From Trogon surrucura (taxonomy: Eukaryota; Chordata; Aves; Trogoniformes; Trogonidae), in NCBI GenBank assembly GCA_020746105.1, contig CM036621.1, positions 45,604,264 through 45,668,263 of the forward strand: 64,000 bases of DNA, in the 5' to 3' direction. Positions 51,301-63,300 of this stretch are shown here, piece by piece. The notes below the pieces were generated by a model that was not told where the DNA came from, ran no database searches, and worked only from the letters and a program-made list of their open reading frames with translations. Made by a program: the position numbers and the translations under genes. Each line of letters opens with the position of its first letter. Within the stretch, counting starts at the first letter, position 1.

Positions 51301-54300
51301 CAGCAGTTCCCTGTCTTTCTTGAACTGAGGGGCCCAGAACTGGACACAGTATTCCAGATGGGGTCTCACCAGGGCAGTAGAGGGGAAGGAGAACCTCTCT
51401 CGACCTACTAACCACCCCCCTTCTAATACCCAGGATGCCATTGGCCTTCCTGGCCACAAGGGCACAGTGCTGGCTCATGGCCATCCTGCTGTCCACCAAG
51501 ACTCCCAGGTCCCTTTCCCCTACACTACTCTCTAATAAGTCATTCCCCAACTTATACTGGAACCTGGGGTTGTTCCTACCCAGATGCAAGACCCTACATT
51601 TACCCTTGTTATATTTCATTAAATTTTTCCCCGCCCAACTCTCCAGCCTGTCCAGGTCTCGCTGGATGGCAGCACAGCCTTCTGGTGTGTCAGCCACTCC
51701 TCCCAGCTTGGTGTCATCAGCAAATTTGCTGATAGTACTCTCTAGTCCCTCATCCAAGTCATCGATGAATATATTGAATAATACTGGTCCCAGTACCGAC
51801 CCTTGAGGCACTCCACTGGATACAGGTCTCCAACCAGACTCCGCCCCATTGACCAAAACTCTTTGGCTTCTTCCCCTCAGCCAGTTCACAGTCCACCTCA
51901 CTACCCGAGAGTCTAGACCACACTTCCTCAGTTTAGCAGCAAGGATGCTGTGGGAGACTGTATCAAATGCTTTACTGAAGTCAAGGTAGACCACATCCAC
52001 CGCTCTGCCATCATCTATCCACCTTGTTATATCCTCATAAAAGGCTATGAGGTTAGTCAAGCACGACTTCCCTTTGGTGAAGCCATGTTGACTGTCTCTA
52101 ATGACCCTCTTATCCCTGATATGCCTTGAGATGGCACCAAGGATAAGTCGTTCCATCACTTTCCCAGGGATGGAGGTGAGGCTGACCGGTCTATAGTTAC
52201 CCGGGTCCTCCTTCTTGCCCTTTTTGAAGACTGGAGTGACATTTGCTTCCCTCCAGTCCTCAGGCACCTCTCCCGTCTCCCAAGACTTGGCAAAGATGAT
52301 GGAGAGTGGTCTAGCAATGACATCAGCCAGCTCCCTCAGCACCCGTGGATGCATCCCGTCTGGACCCCTGGATTTATGGATGTCCAGATTGCTTAACTGG
52401 TCCCTAATAAAATGAAATTTTGAGCAAGTATTTTTATAAGAGACTCTGTGACTCGGCCAGTTTTGGTGCAAAGTAGCAGGCTTATACTCTGGCAGTTTGG
52501 AAACTGTACATGAAGGCTTGTACCAAGTCTACTCAATTTCTGTATGTTTATCAAGTCATGGCTGGGCTAGAGAATTTTGGTGTAGTTATTGGTTAGTGTG
52601 CAAAAATGCAGCCACAAACAACCTATCTTCACATGAAACATCCCTACTGCAGACACAGGGGCAATCGTAACAATTCTATACACTGCAAAAAAGCACCTGA
52701 GTTTGGAGTGTCAGACTGACCTAAATATCCCGAATGTCTCATAGAAAACTTTAAGAGTTTAACTCTTTAACAAAGAAAAGAACATCTGCTTTAAAAAAAT
52801 ATGAACTAGAAAGCACGTTAGGATAAATGCCCATTAGACTTGATTACAATTAAATGTGTCAGAGGAATAAGATTAGGGGGGAAAAAGGTAAAAATAATGG
52901 ATGCTTGATATTTTCATGCTTAAACAAGAAATCTGTATCTCCGTCTCATTTAAGAGTAGGAAGGGATTCTAAAGAGCTATTTTACTTTTGGTGCAAGTTC
53001 CTGTCTAACATGAAGAAAGCTCCTTTGTAACTTTTCCAGTGAGGGACACATGCAGTTTATAAAACTGTTCATCTATAGAATGACCTTTTAAAATAGCAAA
53101 TGAAAAAGATTACAAATAAATTTAAGCTAAATGCCACAGTCCTACATATATCCTGAGAAATTTGAGCTGTACACTTCCTGCTTTCTGTGTAACCGCAACT
53201 TTTATCATATTTCTTAAAAATAATAAAAAAAAAACAAACCAAAACAAACAACCCCCCCCCAAACGCCCACCAGAATTACTAAATTACCTGTTCTACATGT
53301 GACATTAATGCCTTAGGCAATACCCAAGAACAATACTGCCAAGGACTGAACTCTCCAGAGGTTTTTTTTGGTCTTGAGTTAGTAACAGTTCTCACACAGC
53401 GAATCTGTACAATGGGCAAGACAGCAAAAGCAAACCAAACGCCGGAGGTTTAAACGCCATGCTCACGGCTATACCACGGCTGGCTCACCAAGCTCCAGAC
53501 GGGCCATCGCAATCGTTTTACCTTAGGACTGGAAGTTTCTGCCACCGGTTTCTTTTCAATTTCAACAGCCGCTTTAGTCAGTTTGGATTCAGCCTGTTTT
53601 GGTGCATTCTGCAAAATGTTTCTCTCTCTCTGCCAAGAGTCTCTTTCCAGTTCTTGAAAAGGGTCAGTATCACCTGTAGATCTGACCTAAAAACGAAACC
53701 CAAAGGAAGTGAACCATGATGGTCTTTCACATTACTTCCACAACCAAACATCCCAAACCAAGTAATAACCTAATTTTACAGACAAGCTAAACCATAAAAA
53801 TAGTAAGCCTGAAAACCAACAATGACATTCAGCTGAATGGGAAACTGAAACACAAAAGCAACCCTTCTTAAGAAGCATCCAATTAATTGTTAACCAAGCT
53901 ACCCCTTCTCTACAGGTCTGCCTGATCAGCTTTACAGGAATCCTATTCCCTCTAACAACAAAGACTCTCTCAAACATTTGGAAATGGAAACTAATCATCT
54001 GGCTTTCTTCCACATCCACAAGCAGCATAGAATCTGCGAAAAAAAAAGATGTCTGTGTATAAAAAGATGTTGTGAAGCATCTACAGAAGTCAATTCTGAA
54101 AAACCACGTTCAATTCTGAGAAATTCAGTTTTGTGGTAAGTCAGCTCTTATAGGAATGAGACTCACAACTCCAGGTCCAATTCTTTGCGGAAGTTCTGCT
54201 TTAATAACCCTCTTCATATCAACTACCAATTAAAGGTCAACAGTTACGTCAGCGCGTGATGCAGCAGATCACAAGAGAAATAAAAAGATACTTTGAGGCA

Positions 54301-57300
54301 ATTAATAATGTTTTATCCCTTGAAATAAAACCTATGCATTAGAGAAGCCAGTACACACAACTGACCCCAATTTCTGCGGGCAGCTTATCATAGAATCATA
54401 GAATCATAGAATCATAGAATGTTAGGGATTGGAAGGGACAGTTTGAATTTTTTCAGAACTTCTTTCTTGGGAAAACCTTGACATATGAACAAGCGTCATT
54501 TACATTTATCAAGCGTGATTTCTCAAGTAAAAGAAATATTTTATAATAAAGTTCAATAAACGACAGCCATCCACGTATTTTTACCTCCTGCGATACACAC
54601 AGCAACAAACGGCAGTTGTGCACACACTGAGATTGCTCAGAACATTTGCAGAACAAGGTCAGAGATAAGGACTTTCGACACAAATCACGCTTCAGATAAG
54701 TATCATTAAGAATATTTAAACGTGGGAAACAAAAGCCGTCTATACCAGAGTGAAATGGACCAAAAATGCTTTTCATTGGCCTTCTCAGCAAGCATCCCAG
54801 TAATGACTATGATACCATCACCTTACAGACCTACAAGCACTCAATCTGAAGGCAGTAAGAGATATTAGTGATATCTGAAGTAGTTCTACATGATTCATCT
54901 ACCCACTTGATTTCTACCGCACCAGTTGGCATTTGCTTGACCAGTTGACTCTATATTAATTTTGGAACAGATTTTTTTTTTTTTTATTTTAGCATTTTGA
55001 CAGTTTTCCTGTCTAATAGTCCCCGATTTAGAGGAACTCAAGAAGGTAACACCAATAAATTCCTTTGGTCTCCGGAGCATGTGATTTAGTACCTTAAAGG
55101 AAGAAGAAATTCAGGGAGGAGACTGAAACACAAGGTGATTTTGGAAAAAAAAAAAAAAAAAAATCAAAGCCTGAAAAGAAAGCAGAGGGGGGAGAATGTT
55201 TGCACGTACAGAAGAAAGGATATCAAGGCAGAGTTTTTGCTCTCTAAGCTATAGAAAGGCATACATCTTGAGTGCTCCACTAAATTCTTTTTTGTAAAAA
55301 GCAAAACAAACCAAACAAACTTCAGTCAGAAAACTTGAGTCGCATCATTTTAGTGTAGTCACAGTCCCTGGAGAAGGCAATTGCAGAGTCTAGTCAAACA
55401 AGAGAAAGGAATACTACTCGGCAGGGCATTCTCTGGTTTAATGTTAAGAAGCCTGCTAGCTGATGGTGATGAGAGCCTGGAAAACCTAGAAGCTGTAAAA
55501 GGCATTTGCAAGAGAGTTTCTAACGCAGAAGACCTAACGGCATGAGAAGCCAAACAAACCAGCCTAAATTATTTTTTCTTTTCCTGTAAAGTAACACCTT
55601 GGAGGGAGCTGATCCAGAAAAACAGCTCAGCTCTGGCGGGAGTTCTGCTAAGCCGGCTTTAATTGAAGCCATAAGGTTGTCTGGTTCTCCCCACAGGCTC
55701 TCTGAGCGTTCTGTGCACAGCAGAGGGCTCTGAAGCTTTGTGAGGGGAAGGCTTAACTCCACCAACACCTGCTTGAGAAGAGGTTCCATGCCCGTCCTCA
55801 AGGCTGGGGATGAGCCATTTGGCAACCGCCTCCGTGCGTGCACAGGTGAGAGCTGGGCACAGGGAGAGTTTGCGCTATGTCAAGCCCGCCTGGCATACGT
55901 CAGGCTTGTATCACAGCGCGCAGCAGAACAACACAAGTTACAAAAGCCTCTTCATGTACTAGACAGTTAGAACCCAAGGTGTGTTTTCTGGGCATCTGCT
56001 ATCAAGCAGGTCAGGGAACAAGAGAGGCTGAATCCAACAAGAGCCAGCTCTGCTAGCCCTAAATCCTCAAATTTTGGCTGGGATGTGGTTGAAGATTTCT
56101 TTCTCTATTACAAGAGAAAGACATAAATGGCAGGGCAAAGTTATCTGGTGAATAACGTGGAACCTAATAGCTGTGTTTTTAGGATGTATTTTGTATCAAG
56201 ACACCAGAGCTCAGTGTTTGATAATCCCTAGGCTTGTACAAAATATCTGCAATACTGCAAACATCAGTCAAAACACCTCTCCTGAGATGACAAACTACTG
56301 TTGCACTTTTTGAAAATTACTTGACAATTTGCTGAAAAGCAACTGTCTCTGGACACCTACAGAAGCGGCAGCAACACACTGCAGGATTTTACATCCTTCG
56401 ACATATTACATATCTAAAAAAAAAAAAAAGGCATCAGAAGCAGATTGCAATACAGCAAAAAATTAAGAGTCTGACCCTAGAATATGTTAATGACAGTATG
56501 AATATAAGAATACAAACCACAATTTTCCTCAGATTGTTTTACTAAAAAAAAGGGGAGGGAAAAAAAATATCAACTTCATGTGTACTGCAACCTTAAGAAT
56601 ATAGAACAATTTACTGATAATCAACAAATATATTCTGTTTTCCTTACCTGAGATGCAGGAGGAGACAATAAATCTGATTTTAGTTCCTTTAATGTCTGAA
56701 GCAAAGAGGCTACAGCTTCGTCATTCGATGCAGACCAAGTGTTAACTGTTCTGTTAAACACAAATACTTTTTCAGTATCAGGTTGATTTGTAGTAATGCT
56801 AACATACATTTGATTCCTTCTCCCCACTGGATAACCTTTAGGTTTTGAGACTCTACTTATGCACTATTTATTACACAAAATGCTACGGATACACACAGAA
56901 GTTAGCAAGTTGTTTTTTTATTATTTTTAAGAGCAGAATAGTGCTGCATAGGATTTATTCAGAAGTATTTCGTATGAGTTTGAAATTCTATCATGCAAAT
57001 TCAGGCTGCAGCAAAACATCTCTAGTATTTTACTCTGTGGCCAAAGTAGTAAGAAATTACTGCTACTTGGGCACTCCTTCCCAATGCCTAGTTTTTCCCT
57101 GCCATGCTCAATGGAGTTTCCCATTCTAAACACACTGATGGGTTGATTAACTTTTTTTTTTTAATTGGTGTCTAATCAGAATGCTCCTGGTGCCAAACTA
57201 TCAAATTATTCTTTCCCGTAAGGTTTCTTTTTTTTGTTTGTTTGGCAAGTGGGTTTTTTTAGTTGTTCTTTTTAAGCGGGGTCACTTCACAAACCTAGTT

Positions 57301-60300
57301 CAAACACAGGCACACAAACTTCTAATGGGAAAGGCTGCAGTGAGATGACAATAACCAGAGTCTGCTGCCACCATGAAACCACGGTTTCACAAAAGGTCTT
57401 GTAAGCAGATGTACCACTCACTCCCTTGAGCACAGGGCTCTCAGCCATGACCCACACATGTTCAGAAGCAGAATGGAATTTCATGAACAGCTACTCACTT
57501 ATCTACAGTTTTATGTATGAACTCATTCAGGTGCCCAGCTACAAACAGCAACTGCTGCCTCATGTTCTCTAGCTGTTGCTGCTGCTGCAAACGCAGTTTT
57601 TCAGCTTCTTTTATCACAGCCTGTCTGGCATTTCGATCTTTGTTTAAGGTACACAACGGTTCTTGCTGACAGTTTGGAGATGTGAGATTTCTTTCTCTTT
57701 CTTCTAATGTTGCCAGTATTTCCTGCAGCTCTTTAATTCTTTGTTCATCCCTCTTATGTTGTTGTTCCAAGTTTTGCTATTTAAACAACAAATAGTAGTT
57801 AATTGCATCTTACACGTATACACACACACACATTTACATACATAAATGTTTTGTTTTGTTTTTTATACACACAGCATCAGACCTAAGTAGCATATCCATC
57901 TCAGTGTTCCTTAACACAGAGCTCTTACAGGGGAAGACTTACAATCCTGCCTTCCAGGGCCAGCAGGAAGCCTTTTAATAACCCTGGAGTGGGCATTTTC
58001 TCTATCCATTTCCAGACACAGTGACTGACAAGTCTCCAGAGAGCCTGCAAAGCCTCCCTCCTCCTCTAATGAAAGTGAAGGAGCTGAGAAACAAGAAGGG
58101 TGAAACTGATACTGTTGCAAGCCATTACCAGGAGCTCAGCTCAAAATAAGGGCAATGACATGAAACGTAGTTTGGTTCTATTCTGCATTTAAGCCATATT
58201 CTTCTCCATCTGTTAACAACTGGCAATTCCCAGCATAGGCAAAGATGCAAAGGTCAACTTCTGGAAACAAACCCAGACCCAAACACTTAAAACCAGCTGC
58301 ATTTTAGAAATGCAGGAGAAAAGCTCATCGAATGTGTTCTTCAGAATGCTTTAAGAGAAGGAAACAATTCAATTAAAGAACACCTCCCACAGGGTTCAAT
58401 CCCACTTTGTGGCTATTTCAATGTAAGGCAAGGCTTGCAGTGGCATTCTCACCAGTCTCTCTTGATCTCTCTGCCAGTCCTTCAGTTTCCCTAGCTCTAG
58501 TTGTTGCTGCTGTCTCCGCTCTCTTTCTCTCTCCTCTTTCTTGTTTTTATCTTGCTCTTTCATTATCTTGAAGAGTGACTGCAGTTGTTCCCAGTCAGCT
58601 TTCAGCTTCGCCTCTCTTTCCTTCTGGGCCTCTAAGGAACGGATTACCTCTTGCTTCTGATCCTGAAGAGATTCCAGCATAGCTCGCAGTTTGTCACTGA
58701 CCTCTCTCTCCTTCTGGGTTTCTTCATAGCACAACTGTACGACAGGCTCTAGCTGCCTTTTGGAACGAATGGCCTTCTGGTGCATTTTCTCAATAACAGC
58801 AGCCAGCTCGATAGTTCGGGACCTCTCTTCTTCCAGCTGAGCTTGCAGCTCTCGAACAACAGCTTGTTCCAGCAGTGACTCCCTGTGCTGACCAGAAGCA
58901 CCTTCTTTCACCCTCATGCTCAGCTGTTCTGTCAAAACGCGCTCACGATTCAAGGAGTTCAGGAGCTCAAACGAACGGTTTTTCTCAGCATCCAAATTTC
59001 TCTGTAGCTCCAACAGTTTGCTGTGTTCCTGGGACAGCAACGCTTCACAGCGGGAGTGCTCAATCTGAAGTTCCTTGCGGAGATTATGATTTACCGTTTG
59101 CTCATGCTCTAGAGATACGGACAGCTGGCTGTTCTGCACTGACTGCAACTCCAAGGCAGCCTGCAGCTCCTGTTCAAAACCGGAAAGCACATATTAATAG
59201 CCCAGTACAAACTCCTTTGTGTGCAGGCTGGCATTTGGCAATTTTCAACCACCTGTTTTACCCAGGAAGAAATTAAAGACTGAACTGGAGCAGTTCAAGT
59301 ACTAAAAAGTCTAACTTAAAATTACAAGGTTTGTTTTTTTTAATTACAAGTGTCAGAAGCGTGCTTTTTAGCAACATAACACCAAATAAAACTAAAGATT
59401 GCAATGTTAAAATATTTCTTAGTCTGTTATTTTTTCAATTAGTAAGACCCTCATTAGGAAATCACTACCCTTTCATCACTCAATCACTTTTTTACAAGAG
59501 TGTCCACTGACAGGACAAGGGGAAATGGGTTTAAGTTGAAGGAGAATAGATTTAGATTAGATCTTAAGAAGAAATTCTTCAGTACAAGGGTGGTAAGACT
59601 TTGGAATAAATTGTCCAGAGAAGCTGTGGATGCCCCCTCCCTGGAGGTGTTCAAGGCCTCGAGTAGCCTTCATCTAGTTGAGAGGCGTCCCTGCTCACGG
59701 CAGGGGGGTTGGATTAGATGGTCTCTAAGGTCCTTTCCAACTTAGGCCATTCTGTGATTCCATGATCTGAAGCAGAAATAGCCAACGTTGATTTAAAACA
59801 AACCAAAAATCTAAGCAATAAAAGTAGATGTAAAACCTCTGGCTTTTAGAGTGTGTTTAATGCACACAGCATAGGCTGGTAAAAATAATCCATCTTAGGT
59901 CCTTTTTGGGAGCCAGCCTCTCTTCAGAAGGAAAGAGAGTGACTGAAGGGACCAACCCAGGGCACTTGCCGTCAGAGCCAGCATTGCTGTTCTCCCAGCA
60001 GGAGGTTCTGCCCTGTCCTCCCAGCCAGCACCACCTCTCCCCTGATCTCATAAGAAAGCAGGTCAGATGCTGAGTGACATCAGTTTCCCATAGTAGGGCT
60101 TCAAGGGACGATTTGGGAATGAAAGACTGCTGCAACGTGAACTGTAAATGGTTTAATTTGACGCACAGTTACACCTGGGGCAATGCACTTCTCTCTTTGT
60201 CTTGCCTAAATCTGCAGAAGCAGTCTTTTTACAAGCTAGAGGATGTTAGCACCATGTCCTACCATGCAAATAGTAACAAAAATCACCCACAAACTTAAAC

Positions 60301-63300
60301 ACGAAGTGAGAGGCCTGACTACAGGAAAATAGTGTCAGAATCGTGCTTTCTCACATAGGGTATTTAACTACAATTGGTTTGGAGTAATCTGATTGGAGTC
60401 CTAGTGGACAGTAAGTTGTTCATGGGCCAATGTGCCCTTGTGGCCAAGAGGGCCAATAGGATCCTGGGGTGCATTAACAAAAGTGTGTCCAGCAGGTCTA
60501 GGAGCTTCTCCTCTCCCTCTGCTCTGCCCTGGTGACACCACACCTGGAATGCTGTGCCCAGGTTTGGGCTCTTGAATTAGAGAGACGGGGACCTACTGGA
60601 GAGAGTCCAGCGGAGAGCTGCGAGGATGATTAAGGGACTTGAACATCTCTCCTATAAAGGCAGACCGAGAACTGGGGCTGTTTAGTCTTGAGAGATTGTA
60701 GAGTCTCCTCCTCTGGAGACTTTCAAAACCTGCCTGGATGTGTTCCTGTGTGGCCGCCCTGGGGGATCCTGCTCTGGCAGGGGAGTTGGACTAGATGATC
60801 CCTAGAGGTCCCTTCCAACCCCAAACACTCTATGATTCTAGGCTGGTTTTGGTTTTTAGGTTTAAAAAAGGCTCATGCTAAATCTTCATCCTTTTCCAGT
60901 CACTGTTGGCCTTTTACATGAACTGAATCATCGCTATCACAGTAACAAAAAGCAAGCTGTTAATTTCTTTTCTGTTCCATTTAGAAGAAAGGGAACAAAA
61001 AGAATTTGGTTAACCCCGCAAAATACATGTTATACAGGAAAGGCTCCAGTTACTCTCTGCCAGGCATATGTATCATTGGGTGGTTTCCTTTACAGTCTCA
61101 GTTGATGATACACATTACATCCTCACAGCACATTTGCTCTGGAACAAAGGTTGCAGTCACACAACTGTAGAATCTGGCTCTACCTACAGAGTAAGGGGCA
61201 GTACAAAATCAATCCCAAGAATATCAAAGTGTAAGGCTCCAAAAACACTTAGAAGAAGAAAAAAAAGCATAGAACTTGCTTATTTTTGCGTGTGCAACTA
61301 AAGAGGGTAACCGAAAGCTTTAGTTTTGTGAAAACAAAATAAATGCTATGCACATTCGGTTCAAGCTTGAGGTGTTTTTTTTAAACAATTAAACAAAACA
61401 TGAAAAAGACTGAAAAAAATAACCTGTTAATTAATTTAATGAACCAACAGGTGAACTGAAGCACTGAGATGTAGGGCATTACCTCCAAGGCCTTTGTCTT
61501 TTCACCTTCTGCTTTCTTATGCTGAAGCTGTTGTTCCTCAAACAAACCTTGTAGCTCAGCCTCCTTCAAACGTTCAGTCTGCAAGTCTTCAAGAGCAGCT
61601 GTCAAATCCTTTTCTTTTTTTTCCAATTCAGAACTGCAAAGTTCAAAATGACACTTCTGTCTACTGCAGAACAGAACATCCTTCAGCAGCAACACAAACA
61701 AGACATTTTGGGATATTTTGTAAATTGGTCTATTCATTTGTTTAAGATGGCCTCTGCTCTTTCTAAAGAGGAACAGTTTTCAAGTCACAGCTATTTAGCA
61801 TGTGCATAGAAAATTATCTCCCTGCAAGCAAAGCCAGAATTGCTCTATTTAGTAACAATTAAGAGATAGGGAGAAGTTATCTATCCTGGCAGAGCAAAAC
61901 TGTTGCCCTGTGAGAGGAAAGAAAAAAAAATTGGCATACTCTAGGAAGTAGGTGGGAGCAGGGGGAGGGAACCATGCACAAGATGACAGGTAAACCCAAG
62001 TACCAACCCAAAGACTAAGACAAAAGCTGCCAAAGTGGGGTACATCAGGGATACAGGGATCTAGTCATTTCACTTTCAGTACACGCACACAATGTGCACT
62101 TATTTCCACAACCTTCTGGTCAAGGCTACAGAAAAGGTATGCAAATTTGAATCGAAGAGTAAATAAATGTAAGCAGCTCGTAAAGAAAAATGAACATATC
62201 CACAGTAAAGTGAGAGGTTTGTTCTCCTCCTTGCCTTTCCAAGTGCTAAGTCATTTGCGGATGCAATGAGTATAAAGCTCTTTCAGACATGTTGATAAGT
62301 AGAATAAATCAATAAATCTACTTCTCACCGTAACTGGCTTATTTCCTTCTGAAGCTCTTCTAGGGATTTCTGCAGCCTTTCGTTCTCTTGCTTACTTTCA
62401 AAAAGCTCCGATTTCAGGGCTGCTTTTTCTTGATGCAGGAGATCACATGTTTCAGACGCTCTCTTCTGCTCCTCAGACAGGGTGTTGTGCAAATCACTTA
62501 CGACAGATTTTTCTTCCTGAAGCTTATACTCTAATAATTCAACTAGGATACGAAAATGTGAAGTTATTTGTATTACAGAGAACTCGACAATGCTATCAGC
62601 TCAAACTGGGAGGGGAAAAAAAAAAAAAAAAAGATGAGCTGTATTAAAGTGTTCTTGTCTGGAGGATTCAGAGATGCACACCCATGCTACAGCTCTGCTG
62701 AGAGCAGGAAATGAGAACAGGAAAGCCAGGTGAGACTACGAGAGCTACTGCAATAAATTGTCAAGTAACCTGTTACTAACAGCTTTTAAACCTTGCTGAG
62801 CAAACCCATCCATTTACTAGCAAACATATATATAAGAATTTCCTGAAAACCAACAATGGTATTTTATTATCCTTGACAGGTTTTCTACACGTATACACTA
62901 TTTAACAAAGTAACCCAAAGCAGTAGAACTGACTCTTTATCTTTCTCTTTACTTTTCACAGATTTTACTTAACTACCAATATCAGAAAGAAGAATTCCTT
63001 CCTCCGCTAAAAATCAAAGGGAACCTGAGTGCATTAGTAAAGCTGAATAATTGTACAGTATCTGCTTCTTTACAAAACGGTCTTTTTTGTCTTTTGTCTT
63101 ACAGGCCAAAAAAAAAAAAAAAGGAAGAAATGACCTGGAAAAGCAGATAACAAGAGCCTAGCGATAACTACCTTTCCTCCGAAGGAGGTGTTCTTGTTTG
63201 CTCCCATGATCTTCCACATTGGTGAGGGTTTCCTGTAACTGCTGTAGCTTCTCCTGGTTCTGAAGATGTGCCATACGTAGCTGAGCCCGGAGGTCCTGGA

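Larger units (their letters stand above)
53687..56647 (-). other. PCNT intron between window exons 6 and 7
   Basis: Contains a CR1 tail at 54388-54440 and an A19 run at 55145-55163. A minus-strand open stretch at 55520-55843 was examined as an exon and set aside, because the flanking exons already join in phase 0. Confidence 0.6.
59170..61482 (-). other. PCNT intron between window exons 3 and 4
   Basis: Holds two CR1 fragments (59490-59766 and 60388-60840) in plus orientation. The remainder is AT-rich with nothing recognised. Confidence 0.65.

Noticed and set aside
53522-53673. Shorter form of PCNT window exon 7 using the CTACAG acceptor
   Set aside because: It needs an extra upstream exon of the right phase, which I could not find, and its pyrimidine tract is much weaker than that of the TTTTTAG site.
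55520-55843. Minus-strand open stretch examined as a missing PCNT exon
   Set aside because: Once the better acceptor at 53687 is used, the flanking exons join directly in phase 0. The peptide has no similarity to pericentrin that I recognise.
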